From Odiellus spinosus (Eukaryota; Arthropoda; Arachnida; Opiliones; Phalangiidae): a DNA stretch of 64,000 bases. The stretch is taken from positions 1,738,501 to 1,802,500 of the forward strand of contig OY987226.1 of assembly GCA_963920705.1 (NCBI GenBank), in the 5' to 3' direction. A program made the position numbers and the translations under genes. The notes under the pieces were generated by a model. That model made no database searches, was not told where the DNA came from, and saw only the letters and a program-made list of their open reading frames with translations. Below, in pieces: positions 47,420 to 59,306 of this stretch (its first letter is position 1; every line of letters begins with the position of its first letter).

Positions 47420-48300
47420 GCAATGGAAAATTGCGCAAAAGGGAAACTGCGCAAAAGGGAAACCGCGCAAATGGGAAACCGCGCAAATGGGAAACCGCGC
47501 AAAAGGGAAACTGCGCAAATGGGAAACCGCGCAAAAGGGAAACTGCGCAAATGGGAAACCGCGCAAAAGGGAAACTGCGCAAAAGGGAAACCGCGCAAAA
47601 GGGAAACTGCGCAAAAGGGAAACCGCGCAAAAGGGAAACCGCGCAAATGGGAAACCGCGCAAATGGGAAACCGCGCAAATGGGAAACCGCGCAAATGGGA
47701 AACCGCGCAAAAGGGAAACTATGCAAATGGGAAAGTGCGCAAATGGGAAAGTGCGCAAATGGGAAAGTGCGCAAATGGGAAACTGCGCAAATGGGAAACC
47801 GCGCAAATGGGAAACCGCGCAAATGGGAAACCGCGCAAATGGGAAACTGCGCAAAAGGGAAACCGCGCAAAAGGGAAACTGCGCAAATGGGAAACCGCGC
47901 AAAAGGGAAACTGCGCAAAAGGGAAACCGCGCAAAAGGGAAACCGCGCAAATGGGAAACCGCGCAAATGGGAAACCGCGCAAAAGGGAAACTATGCAAAT
48001 GGGAAAGTGCGCAAATGGGAAAGTGCGCAAATGGGAAAGTGCGCAAATGGGAAAGTGCGCAAATGGGAAAGTGCGCAAATGGGAAACTGCGCAAAAAGGA
48101 AACTGCGCAAAAAGGAAACTGCGCAAAAAGGAAACTGCGCAAAAAGGAAACTGCGCAAAAAGGAAACTGCGCAAAAAGGAAACTGCGCAAAAAGGAAACT
48201 GCGCAAAAAGGAAACTGCGCAAAAAGGAAACTGCGCAAAAAGGAAACTGCGCAAAAAGGAAACTGCGCAAAAAGGAAACTGCGCAAAAAGGAAACTGCCC
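47420..48300. repeat. 16-bp minisatellite, about 55 copies, with 272-bp higher-order repeat
   Basis: Unit GCGCAAATGGGAAACC and variants AAAAGGG/ACT. A block containing CTATGCAAATGGGAAAGTGC occurs at 47719 and 47991, 272 bp (17 units) apart. The last 210 bp is a uniform run of GCGCAAAAAGGAAACT. With a 16-bp period, and no stop in the unit, all forward and reverse frames stay open for hundreds of codons; none is a gene. Confidence 0.96.
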
Positions 48301-49253
48301 AAAGACATACTACTCAATTTCCATTTAAAACTAGTAAAAAATACGTATGTCTAATTTTAATGACAATATATGGAATAATAATTGTTGAAAATATGCAAAT
48401 TCTTATTATTACGGGGTCCATTGTAAATAAATTATCCTTAGAAGTATATTAATATAATAAACACCGCTTTGTGACGTTAACACTCTTGTTTTAAAAATAC
48501 AATCGTCATAAAATTGCGAAGCCCAAAAATAAACATCAAACATGAACCGCGTGATAAAAATCAGTCGATGTAAACACAAATATACGAGAGAACCGATTTC
48601 CCATTTGAAAAAGACATCTCGCTAATAATCTAAGGCACGGACAAGGATCGCATTCTAGGCGAGAGAAGAAGTATTTTTGAAAAGCCTCTCAACAACGATA
48701 TGATTCTAAAGTGGCGCATCATGGCGGCAAAAGGAGTGGGCGCGAAATCTCTCTACTGACACAAAACAACACAGATAACACACCGGATGGTGAGAAGAAA
48801 AAAAACTTAAAAGAGAGAGAAAGAATAAAGACGGAAAGACGCGACTCTAAACCCGGAAGCCTTCCTGGTAATACCTTATAAAGGGAGGCTAGAATATCAT
48901 ATTTAAATTGCTTAACAATTAACTCTCATTTTATAATTAAATTAATTAACGAGACTGCTATACTTCGTGGTTGTGAAACAGCTTACAACAAATGCAAATT
49001 TAGCGATTCAAAATATAAATGCATATTTCCTAGAAAAAAAATTACTGTAACAGTAAAAAATACCACATTTTACAATCGCTATTTTCGTAATATTTAAAAA
49101 TAAAAATTTTATACGGTCGGTAATTGTCTATTGTAGAGACTACTTTTGATTATCGCGCGTTCTGGCACCCGCTTTCGCGCTGTCTTTTTCGTACAAGTAC
49201 TTTATTCAAAGTCAACTACCTTTATTATTAAAATTATCCTTAATTACGCTCTA
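48301..49253. other. Gene-free sequence
   Basis: No supported feature. Confidence 0.5.
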
Positions 49254-49591
49254 CAGAAGCCGATGAAACCCTCCTTTGAAGTCTATTACTCCCGGGTCTT
49301 GTCTACCCCTCTCTGTATGGGTTATTCTCAAAAGGCGCGATTCGTACGCCTCCTAACGGTAGATATTTTCGGAGCGGGAGTTCGTCGAGTAAATATCTCT
49401 AGCAGCCTCGGAGTTCGTCAAAAAAACGTCGTCGTTTGTGGAGAGAGAGAATTTCCAATTTTCCGTAGACAGGGGGGTATGAAGTAGGACCCCTTCTAAC
49501 TCGTAAAATTGGGAATTTTACCCATACAGAGAGGAGCGCTATATGGAACATTAAAGTAGTAGACTTCAAAGGAGGGTTTCATCGGCTTCTG
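49254..49591 (+). mobile_element. Family A MITE, copy 5, with target duplication
   Basis: 338 bp, intact CAGAAGCCGATGAAA and TTTCATCGGCTTCTG ends. GCTCTA precedes and GCTCTA follows directly, the clearest target-site duplication of the five copies (6 bp). Confidence 0.92.
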
Positions 49592-50238
49592 GCTCTAATT
49601 AATTCCGTCATATATCGAACAAAAAACATCGACTTCACTATGCTTAAAAAAATATCGACCTTCCACAAAAATTGTTCAATTTCTGACTTTACTTCATTTA
49701 AATAAGTTGCCCGCTATACATTACGCTGCGAAGTATACGAAATCATTCGTGACTAATTTAACGCGTGAAGAATAGCGTAAAAACTTGACAATTTTCTTGG
49801 TTTCAGACTCCCTTTAGTTAGCGGAAGTTAAAGCCGGTAATGTTAAGGGTAAGGTTAAAATTTTATTTCCGGAATTCTAAAATTAAAATAAAAAAAAAGG
49901 TGGGTGATGCGAAGATGAACACGAAGGTTATTTCTTTCTCTGAGTACAAAAGTACTTATATATAAAAGAGGGTCGTTGAACTTCCAACGCCCGCAACCTA
50001 ATTAAGATAAGGATGATATAAACTTTCAAATCCACCCTATATTAATTCGAGGACTAGAATTCAAGAACTACTTTCATTAATACCAAGTTTCATATTAGGT
50101 ATTCATTCGCTATAGCTTTTCTTATTGCGCAAAATTATCTTGGAATGCAATTATAACTCAATCCTTTAAAGCGTTACTGACTAAATAACTAATAGGAAAA
50201 GAAGAATTTTAAAATCTATTTTCATGGAAAATAATTAC
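49592..50238. other. Gene-free sequence
   Basis: No supported feature. Confidence 0.5.
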
Positions 50239-50745
50239 TTGGAATCGGATCGATCCATTATCTTCCGTAAATTTTCAGATATTTTCGGATAAATTGTTCG
50301 TAACTAAAACAATGAAATTAGTATATTCATATTATTGTTAAACGTATAAGGTTTACCCGAAGATAAGCCTTCGCCGCTTTATCTATCTACAAATTACTCG
50401 TATTCAAACGTATAACGATGGATAAGGAACATTCGCGTTTCCAGAATTAGTCTAAAATATAAGAAACAATATTTCAAATTGACTTTTAATTCGAAGAATA
50501 GAAATAAAACGATAAGATTTTAAATCATCTTTTTATTCGTTATTTTTCACGGAAATAAATTTTGAATTAAATTTTTATCCGAACGTATAACGCGGATAAT
50601 ATTCTAAGATAAGGCGGCCATTTTTGGATAAAAACGGATATGGATTATGTTTTTTTACTTTATCTTGGAATAAGTTAACTCGAATATTATCAAACGGATA
50701 ATATACGTCAGATTTAGTAGATTTTATCCAATTAATTAAAAATAA
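50239..50745 (+). mobile_element. C element, copy 3, ends decayed
   Basis: TTGGAATCGGATCGATCCAT at the left and the shared interior AAGATAAGCCTTCGCCGCTT and GGCGGCCATTTTTGGATAAA; the terminal AGAGCTC words are lost. Confidence 0.8.
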
Positions 50746-50943
50746 ACCAGTCTTGAGAGAGATAGTTTTTAAAGTAATAATATAATTTACTAATAATACC
50801 AAAAAAAATCAAGTCTATAATGCTTTGAAGAGTATAACTACATCTCTCGATGCTGTACACCAATTTACTTGACGTTTGAATGGAACTGATTCTTCTATAA
50901 ATCAGTTTTCACTTGGTATATAATGCTACCCTCACTTCTATAT

Positions 50944-51033
50944 TTAAAGGGATAATGCAACCAGTGGATTAGGCCTAATAAAACGATAAGGAATCAACAA
51001 ATCATTTGTTGTTGGGTTTCATTCTCCCTTTAA
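50944..51033. mobile_element. D element, 90-bp minimal form
   Basis: TTAAAGGGATAATGCAACC and TTTCATTCTCCCTTTAA enclose only GGATTAGGCCTAATAAAACG and ATAAGGAATCAACAAATCA-type sequence. It keeps both ends of D and lacks the central palindrome. Confidence 0.82.
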
Positions 51034-51420
51034 GAAACTAAATTTAAGAGATGGAAGCTAAAAGAAATTCGAATCAAATTATTTGTTTTTTAAATTTTAT
51101 TTCGCTGATTCATTATGATTTTAAGACAGACTAGACGGAGACGTCATGAAATATTTCCGTTAAATAAATTTCCGAGAATAATTTACTACGCCTATATATC
51201 GTTTATTTGTTATTTTAGTTAAATTATCTCATATTACTTATACGACAGAGCGTCAATGAAAATTGTATGTAATATGGGTGGTATTTTTTTGACGTAATCT
51301 ATTTATGAATTGGGTAGAATTATTTCGGATTGAATAACTTTACTGCGTGGTTCCGCTTATGACGAATACCATGAAATAAAGTGGGTTAAATTATCAAGAA
51401 GAAACTTATTATTATCTGTA
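51034..51420. other. Gene-free sequence
   Basis: No supported feature. Confidence 0.5.
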
Positions 51421-51905
51421 GAGTTCGGAATTCGTAGAATCTTTATTAATTGGATAAATCTACTAAATTATCTGTTTGATTAAAAATAGAATATTTTTCA
51501 TTCGAGTTAATTCTTATTCCAAGATAAACTAAAAAAAAACGTAATCCATATCCGTTTTTATCCAAAAATGGCCGCCTTATCTTAGAATATTATCCGCGTT
51601 ATACGTTCGGATAAAAATTGAATTCAAAATGTATTTTCCTGAAAAATAACGAATAAAAAGATGATTTAAAATCTTATCGTTTTATTTCTATTCTTCGAAT
51701 TAAAAGTCAATTTGAAATATTGTTTCTTATATTTTAGACTAATTCTGGAAACGCGAATGTTTCTTATCCATCGTTATACGTTCGAATACGAGTAATTTGT
51801 AGATAGATAAAGCGGCGAAGGCTTCGGGTAAACCTTATACCTTTAACAATTATACGAATATAGAAATTTCAATTTCTAAGAAACCCAAATTTAAAATATT
51901 CTTTA
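51421..51905 (-). mobile_element. C element, copy 4, inverted
   Basis: Starts GAGTTCGGAATTCGTAGAA and carries TTTATCCAAAAATGGCCGCC and AAGCGGCGAAGGCTTCGGGT, the reverse complement of the C interior. The far end decays after about 51905. With copy 3 it forms an inverted pair across about 700 bp. Confidence 0.8.
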
Positions 51906-52421
51906 AATTAACTTGTTAATAGATAAAGCTTGGAACTTATCTTCGGATAAACAAAACATCTATTTAACTATTGAATTTCCATATTGCATTTTTTAAGTCT
52001 CAAACAATTAATCCTAAAAGGTGCTTAACGAAAAGTATTTGTGAAATTTCTTTATACACCTAAGCCAATATCTGTAGCTAGGGATAATGACACTAAAGCC
52101 TATGGCCTACATATTCTTGCCAGCGATTCCCAGAATCCCAGGGAAAGTCTAAATAAATTTAAATCCAGCGCAAGGAGTTAAATTCCGTTTCCTTGGACCC
52201 TAAGTTCTCTGCAAATCCTTAAAACAACTAGCACTCGCGCACCTTTCGCCGGGAAATACTAGTACACGGTCTACCCTGACAGTCGCCATCGCAGATGGCC
52301 TCAATGTTATGATAACAAATATAACCCTTTCGACGCTTCCGCAAAGGAAACACGAAAGGGAAAAATATCAAAATTTAAAATCCTATTGAACAAGGTTTCA
52401 ACGTAATAAACGCGTAAATGA
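51906..52421. other. Gene-free sequence
   Basis: No supported feature. Confidence 0.5.
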
Positions 52422-52568
52422 ACCGTGTTTGAAAGGTCAAATTAACAAAAAATTGGGGTCACCCGTGTAGATATTTGATCAAAAAATCCAATTAATATCT
52501 CGAAGAGTCGATTTGAACATTCGAAACGGTTTGAAAACGGTTTCAAAGAGTCAAGTGTGAACGGAGCT
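52422..52568 (+). mobile_element. B2 element, left end missing
   Basis: From GTGTTTGAAAGGTCAAATTA to GAGTCAAGTGTGAACGGAGCT-type end; the AGCCGCGTTCACACT tip is absent. Confidence 0.8.
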
Positions 52569-53040
52569 TCGTTTTCCCTTTAAAGGGGTACACCCCTCAA
52601 AAAGCAGCCAGCCTATGTGGACTAAAACTTAAATTATTCGTAGAATTTGCATTATTTCATTTGGACTATTTAGCCGAATTCTTTTCAATTATAACAATTA
52701 AACATTGCGTAAAGCGCTAATTACGGAATATGACTATTAAACTAAATGCCCCGACTACTAAAATTAATTTTGGAGCTATAGTCAATTCGACTTGTGAAAT
52801 ATTTGCCTAATAATAATATGATAATTAATAATATGATAAAACTAAATATAACCCATTGTCAGTCGAAAGAAAATGGTGATAGCATCACTTTAAAGAGCGA
52901 AAAACAAACACGTGGAGCGTCGAGAGAGTTTACGTTAGAAAAAAACAAGTAACGATAAGACCGGAACTATGCATTACTCTAAAGTTTCACCTTATAGATA
53001 GAGCTCAGATTTGATAAACTAAATTATTAGAGGTACTCGT
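52569..53040. other. Gene-free sequence
   Basis: No supported feature. Confidence 0.5.
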
Positions 53041-53453
53041 GTTTATATTCGCAAACAATTTAACAGAGATTAAAATATCCAGGGTGGTCCCAGTTTTTTC
53101 AGATTCAAATTCCCTGACTTTTCCAGGTTTTTCCATGACCTTTTCCAACGATTTTCCCTGACCGTGTCGGCTAATACTACACAATTTTTAACCTTTTATT
53201 GTTTATATAATCGCGTTCTCCAAACTTTGTTGCAGGCGTATCTTTGTTCTAATCTATACAACTGACACTGTCAGCTGAGAATCTTTTCCGCGGATAATGA
53301 TTGCAATTTCCTGGCTTCTCGAAAGATCTTTAAATTCCCTGACTTTTTTGGTTCATTTTCAAATTCCCTGACCTGCGGCAACCCTGAATTATCTGAAAAA
53401 AGCCTAGTTATCAATGGATATCCAAAGTTATTCATTATCCGATTCCGAGCTCT
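53041..53453 (+). mobile_element. C right-end fragment split by a hAT-like MITE
   Basis: AGATTAAAATATC before the MITE and ATCTGAAAAAAGCCTAGTTA after it are continuous in C copy 2 (ATTAAAATATCTGAAAAAAG at about 46703). The right end CCGATTCCGAGCTCT is at 53439-53453. The left boundary is not certain. Confidence 0.75.
53080..53386. mobile_element. hAT-like MITE nested in C
   Basis: CAGGGTGGTCCCAG and GCGGCAACCCTG ends; interior TTCCCTGACTTTTCC words and the 140-bp core shared with the TRPN intron 6 element. Flanks AAAATATC and AATTATC, compared with the empty site in C copy 2, indicate a 7-8-bp target duplication, as hAT elements make. Confidence 0.85.
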
Positions 53454-53578
53454 AGGTGCGTGTCTCCCTGTAGCAAAAATTGAAACGTGGGTTATGTTTT
53501 AAACGAAAACATCAGAATACCAAAAAGTATAGTCATACGATCATAAAATAAAAAGATACAACTAAAACTAGCACGACG

Positions 53579-53607
<29 letters not shown>
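53579..53607. repeat. 29-bp poly(A) run
   Basis: Uninterrupted A run. It could be a retroposed tail, but no element upstream is recognisable. Confidence 0.9.
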
Positions 53608-53609
<2 letters not shown>

Positions 53610-54932
53610 CATTTCGGTTTATTATGGTAGGATCAGATAACGGCGCCGACATCGCGAGTGGAAATAAATTTTAAAAGGAGAAAATTCAAACAAAAAAAGT
53701 TATCTAAACAAAAAAAAACTTGGCTAATATTTAGGAGATTTAGCGGAAAACGAATTTAAACAAATTAACATTATCTGAAGTAGAAAACGGCTCGAGTAAT
53801 GCTCTCGCTAAAAGACTAGGGAACTCTCTAACAACAGATCTAAATCGGTTAAAGACAGACACTACACGGCAACAAAAGGACAATGGTACCATTGTTACGA
53901 CCCCCAAATTTCTGGCTAAAGAAAACTTCGTCGAATGAAAACAAAATTAAGAGTTTAAAATTAGCGAGTGTTACGCAAGAACCGTAATTAAAATTTAAAT
54001 TTATTTTTAGAGCTGAATTGTTAATTCATGATTGAAAGAATTTCTATTAGGACCTTTAAAATTTGAATATAAACTGACTAAAGGTTTTTTATTAATAAGC
54101 GGATAATTTAATTTGAACGAGCTAAGCGTATTCAAATTTCCACGATGATTAGAGCTCTGACTTCTACTGAAGTATTTGCTTAAAAATAGATGATTTATTA
54201 TTTGAGTTAACTTAATTAAGATAAATATAATATTAGTATCTGGTTTTTTTCAATTCGTAAAATAAAGTACTTTATCTTAGAAAACTTTCAGAGTAATACG
54301 TTCGGATAAAAACATATCTTTAAATAATATCAAGCCCAAACTGGATAGAAGAAAAAAAATTGCCTTGCGTGTATTTCCTATGGGCGCCTGTAAAAGTGTT
54401 CTAACTGCAGCGCGAGCGTGTGCGGGGGAAAGATGCCATATAGGAAATATTTATAACGCAGAAACGCTACTAGGAGTTAGGGATTAAGCCGGATTAACGT
54501 AAATTATAAAATTCATTAGGCTTGTAGCGAATTTCACCATAGAAAAAATTAGTAAAATGAATCCAAACTGGGTCTATACAACTTCCGGAACTGTAAACGC
54601 TCGTCTATTATTTAGTCTCAATCTGCGTCTATTACAACGATAATCAAATTCAATTTTTAGTTCTTCCTTGACAGCCTGACTCTGAACTTATTAAATATAG
54701 GTATTTGTGACTGGGCTCAATTTTGTATATGCTAATTTCTAATTCAATTAACTCCCGTATTGGCGAATATTTCTGGATATATTCCTAGGAGGATTATTGT
54801 TATTTTAAGCGATAACACAAACAAAGGGAATCCATTAAGGAAATGAACGCGCCACGGGGAGATCCCAGAGAGAGTAGAATATTTTGGGTAGAGAGATTAA
54901 TAATAGGGATTATCCATTAGTATACGCTCTTA
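53608..54932. other. Gene-free sequence
   Basis: 54128-54330 has GAGCTCTGACTTC and TACGTTCGGATAAAAAC words that may be a badly decayed C copy. No gene. Confidence 0.4.
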
Positions 54933-55115
54933 TTAAAGGGAGAATGAAACCTAACTAGTGATTTTTTTGATAGATTATTGTTTAAATAGGCCTAATCCAA
55001 CAGGAAACAAAATTTAAGAATAGGCTTAGCTGGAGTTCGGGTGATCTCCACGAATCCAGCTAAGCCTATTTTTAAATATATTTCTAGTTTAATATTTGTT
55101 GTATTCTCCCTTTAA
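54933..55115. mobile_element. D element, 183-bp fold-back
   Basis: TTAAAGGGAGAATGAAACC and GTATTCTCCCTTTAA ends; the centre GAATAGGCTTAGCTGGA / TCCAGCTAAGCCTATT forms a stem. TTAA lies at both edges. Confidence 0.85.
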
Positions 55116-55294
55116 AGATTCTAAAATCAAGCGCGGCAGATTTTTCAAGTTACATTAGCTAAGCCCAGTTTAACTACCAAAGATAGAAAAAAAAAATTTA
55201 AGAAAATTGAATGTTATTCAATATTCTTAAAAATTAAATCGAAATCAAAAACATCCGTATATCGGACAATGGGATATTTTATCGTCAACTAAAA

Positions 55295-55707
55295 CAGGGT
55301 GACCACTGAAAATTTGAAAATCCTATATAGGAAAATATAGGAAGAATTTTTTGTATAATATAGGATAAAATAGGAAGAAATAAGTGTGAAATATATGATA
55401 AAATAGGAAAATAATTAATTAAAAGTAAGTATTATTGCGTCACAACTCTCGCCACCGGTTTAAACATGGTATTAATACGATCCAATTGCTTAAATAGTAT
55501 GGAATTTTACAGACTATTTTAACTGGAAAATGTACAGTTAAGCTAAAATAATCTTATACAGCCACGGCTGACAGTATGATTAATAACCTTACACTTTTTG
55601 AGTATATATAGTAGAAATATAGGAGATTATAGGAATTGACATTAAATTATAGGAGAAAATAGCAAGGAGGTGAAAATATAGGAAATATAGGAAAAGTGGT
55701 CATCCTG
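55295..55707. mobile_element. hAT-like MITE rich in TATAGGAAAA words
   Basis: CAGGGTGACCACTGAAAA and AAAAGTGGTCATCCTG are inverted ends; 413 bp with TATAGGAAA words clustered near both. CTAAAA occurs directly on both sides, a 6-bp duplication. Confidence 0.82.
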
Positions 55708-56045
55708 CTAAAATGACCGGCAGCGAATCTGTGAAAATTCTTGTCAACGACTTATAAGACAGTAGGCTCTATTTTAAAATAGTTGAAATTAGATGGCGCG
55801 AAAGTGATTGGGAATGTTTTTTTAGAGGCGTTTCTATTTCGGGAAACTCAGGAAGGTAGCTTACGCTTTTAAATCTAAGGACGTTGCGCTTCCGATTACG
55901 GATCGAGTCATTATTTCCGCAATTAGCGAGCACAATGCAATGACTCAGAGTCGACGGCTTCAAGGGAAAATAAGCGTTTGTCTTCGTGCATTTAACAAAT
56001 TTTCGACAGATTTCTCATTTACTACGGACCACTTTTAAAAGACAT
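55708..56045. other. Gene-free sequence
   Basis: A 64-codon minus-strand frame at 55769-55963 has no domain. Nothing supported. Confidence 0.45.
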
Positions 56046-56451
56046 TTAAAGGGAGAATGTAAGCTAACAACGAGTGATTATTTTTTTCCGATTCCTTATC
56101 GTTTAAAAACCCTAATCCAACAGTAAACAAAAAATTTAAAACTTGCCCCAAAATGGGCTTAGCGGGATTCATGGAGATCAGCTGATTTCCTCGCGTATAA
56201 GGTCTAGCGACCAATCGAACGCGATTGGAAGTCTCGTGGAGATCACGCCTGAACGACGGGCCATTGTTAATTGGTCGCTAGACCTTATACGGAGCGGAGG
56301 CAATTTAGCTGATCTCCACGAATCCCGCTAAGCCTATTTATTTCTAATTTAATATTTATTTGTAATTTTTTTAACTTTTGGATTAGGCCTATTTAAACGA
56401 TAAGGAATCGATCAAAAAAAGATTTGTTAGTTGGTTGCATTCTCCCTTTAA
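56046..56451. mobile_element. D element, 406-bp fold-back
   Basis: TTAAAGGGAGAATGTAAGC and GGTTGCATTCTCCCTTTAA ends with TTAA at both edges. Inward, GGCTTAGCGGGATTCATGGA pairs with TCCACGAATCCCGCTAAGCC, and GGTCTAGCGACCAAT pairs with ATTGGTCGCTAGACCTTAT, so almost the whole element is one long palindrome. Confidence 0.88.
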
Positions 56452-56837
56452 AGAAATACACGACCTACGTATCTTACGATCACCTTCGCGCTCTTACAAC
56501 CCTGTGCTAGAATGTACATTCATTGCGAAATACGAATTTGCGTACGCTTTGAAACAAAAACACCTACATTTTATAAGGGGTATTTGTTTTGGCTCCTAAT
56601 TACTCTCTTATATATTTCGAGTCTTGATTCTTGAAAGAGCGTAAATTCTACGCGTCAGCTCAACATTTTACGTGAATAGTCAATAGAGTATTGGGAAACT
56701 ATAGCGCGATATAGACTGGTTGGCTTGGGTTAAAATATTACGTCTACGTTGTTTTTATCAAAAAAAAAAAAAAAACAGGTGTCGACAATAGAGGTATAGG
56801 TAGTCTAATTAAAGACATGATTTCAAGTTAAAAATAT
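56452..56837. other. Gene-free sequence
   Basis: Contains a 16-bp A run at about 56761. No supported feature. Confidence 0.5.
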
Positions 56838-57013
56838 AGCCGCGTTCACACTAGAGACTTTGAAACCGTTTTGAACCACTTTGGAAAGGTCAAATAATAA
56901 TAATATTTTGGGGTCACCCGTGTAGATCTTTCATCAAAAAATCCAATTAAGATCGATTTGAACATTCGAAACGGTTTGAAAACGGTTTCAAAGAGTCAAG
57001 TGTGAACGTAGCT
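56838..57013 (+). mobile_element. B2 element
   Basis: AGCCGCGTTCACACTAGAGA to CAAGTGTGAACGTAGCT, 176 bp. Confidence 0.88.
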
Positions 57014-57140
57014 TTCGTTACATTAAAGTAGAAACGCAATTGCTGACTGGATTCGGACCTTGTCAAATCGATTCCCCCACCAAGCTCGCCAATTTAATCA
57101 CGAGATTATGAAAAAACTTCTCAATGCTGTTTTTAAATAC

Positions 57141-57453
57141 GCGTGACGTCGTTTTTACTTTTCATTTCTAGAGTCGCGTTCATATTAGGCCTTGGAATCG
57201 ATTTAAAACATTTCAAATCGTTTCGATAGAGTCTTGTGAACTGGAAACCGTCTTTTTCTCGAATCGATTTGATTTCTCGAAACTGCTTCGGGAACCAGTT
57301 TCGTACCGATTCGGCTGGTTTCAACTGAACCGATAGATGAAGCTACGATAAATCGATTTATAAATATAACGCGTGATCGCGCGAGGCTTAAATCGATTCC
57401 TATCCATTTTGAATATCGGTTTGATTTTAAGAAATGCTAGTGTGACCGTAGCT
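57141..57453 (+). mobile_element. F left end followed by B1
   Basis: GCGTGACGTCGTTTTTACTT is the F terminal repeat; B1 (57170-57453, GAGTCGCGTTCATATTAGGC to AGTGTGACCGTAGCT) follows at the place where the intron 3 F copy has B2. No F right end was found. Confidence 0.78.
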
Positions 57454-58864
57454 AATGTACTTCCGTAATATAAGCCAATGAATAAAAATCTTCAATCTTG
57501 GTTAGAAATGGCTCAAATTGGAAAGTTAATTTGTTAGTAGAAGAAATCAATAAAAATGACACCCTTTAAGAGTAGTTCTAGCCGCCCCCGTGAAATTAGT
57601 CTACGTAAGCAATTACAAGTGTAAGGAACACTTATTTTCATGTAAAAATTAATTTGAAATATGACGCAAGAGGCAAGCCGCGTAATATAGGCCATTTATC
57701 GGTCATTTACGCGGATTCATACTTATTATTGCGTACGATTGCAAGAATAGTAATCTTGGCATACGGTTTGAGTTGCATTATCTTTGACAACAACCGGAAG
57801 ATCATACCCCTACTTAAATATTTCAAAAATTCATTGGAAGGAAGCCACGAGACGCGACACCCAACAAGATGTCTTAGAAAACGATGGAAAATATTTACGG
57901 ATAGGATATAATATTTTCTTTCTTAAACTCGAGGGCAATTAGTGTTTTACGCGGGGTCAAGGGGGTCATTGGTCAATTCGTTTGACCGGGCAACGCGATT
58001 GGTTAACTAATTCAACCTGGGAAAGGGATTGGTCAGCTCGTTTGACCAAATATGCCTACGTAACTAGGGGATCTAAAACTATAATTTGACCGAAGAATCT
58101 TGACAATAATACAATAGGGGTAGAATATAAAAATGACTTCCAGCGAGTGGAACTCACCGATATGAAGGTCTCGAGGTCTGTTTACGGATGATTTCGATGA
58201 TACGAAGACGTTGGTTTAAATTAAAACTTCTTGGGCCATTTTTTGTGACGTAATGGAGCTTAAATATTTTGGAAAATGTTCGTGCGTGACCTTCCCGCGA
58301 CCCTCTCTCATCAGGACCGCCAATAAACACTTTGATTGGCTAGCTCTAACTGCCATAATGGACAAACGTTGCCCTTCAGAGACGGTCTAGATGTAATAGA
58401 TAACATTCTTATAAGTTGCGGGAGTGTTTATAATGGATACCTGAAAATATAAATAAAAAGAAGACCTTGGTTAATTTAATTTAAAATTAAATACTACTAT
58501 AAACAAAAAGAAATAAAAGAACATGGGGGTTATAAAATATGTATTTTTACAGTCGTGGTAATTTTGTTCTATGACATATGTATATATATTTTGAATATTT
58601 AAAAGATCTTTCTTATTTTTAATAGTAGAATAAAAACACTTTATTTTCCACTTCATCCTCCCTTTAAAGAGTAGATGATGTAATGGGAAACCCTTAGGTG
58701 TACGGATACAAGATGTTAAGCCTCATAGAAAGGAAAGTAGTCCGTTTCAATTCCTTTTGAATTAACACAAAAATAAAATAAATTGTAAACCTTTCTTACA
58801 TTGCGTTTTCCCTTGAATAAACTTATACTGACAACCAAACAATAGCTAATCTATTTAAACATAT
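57454..58864. other. Gene-free sequence
   Basis: An 85-codon frame (57654-57911) has no domain I recognise. GGTCAATTCGTTTGACC and GGTCAGCTCGTTTGACC (about 57970 and 58031) are a small repeated word. CATCCTCCCTTTAA at about 58655 is an isolated D right end. Confidence 0.45.
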
Positions 58865-59306
58865 TTAAAGGGAGAATGCAACCTAATTACAAGTGATTTT
58901 TTATCGATTCCTTATCGTTTAAATAGGCCTAATCCATCGATAAAAAGTTTACAATACAAATATTAAACTAGAAATAAATTTAAAACTTACCCTGAAAATA
59001 GGCTTAGCGGGATTCGTGGAGATCCTGAATCGCGTCCGTGTCAGGTCTAGCGACCAATGAGCAAAGGCCCGTCGTTCGCGCGAAATCTCCACGAGACTTA
59101 CGTCGCGCGCGATTGGTCGCTAGACCTTACACGCGAGGAAATCAGGACCTCCATGAATCCCCCTAAGCCTATTTTCAGGGTAAGTTTTAAATTTATTTCT
59201 AGTTTAATATTTGTTTGTAGATTTTTTAAATAGTGGATTAGGCCTATTTAAACAATAAGGAATCAATAAAAAAATCACTCGTTGTTAGGTTGCATCCTCC
59301 CTTTAA
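58865..59306. mobile_element. D element, 442-bp fold-back
   Basis: TTAAAGGGAGAATGCAACC and GGTTGCATCCTCCCTTTAA ends with TTAA at both edges. Central arms AATAGGCTTAGCGGGATTCG and GGTCTAGCGACCAAT pair with their complements on the other side; the loop contains TCGCGCGAAATCTCCACGAG. Confidence 0.88.

Noticed and set aside
47287..48452. Several overlapping frames of 180-340 codons on both strands
   Set aside because: A 16-bp stop-free repeat opens all frames at once; real genes would not be coded in every frame.
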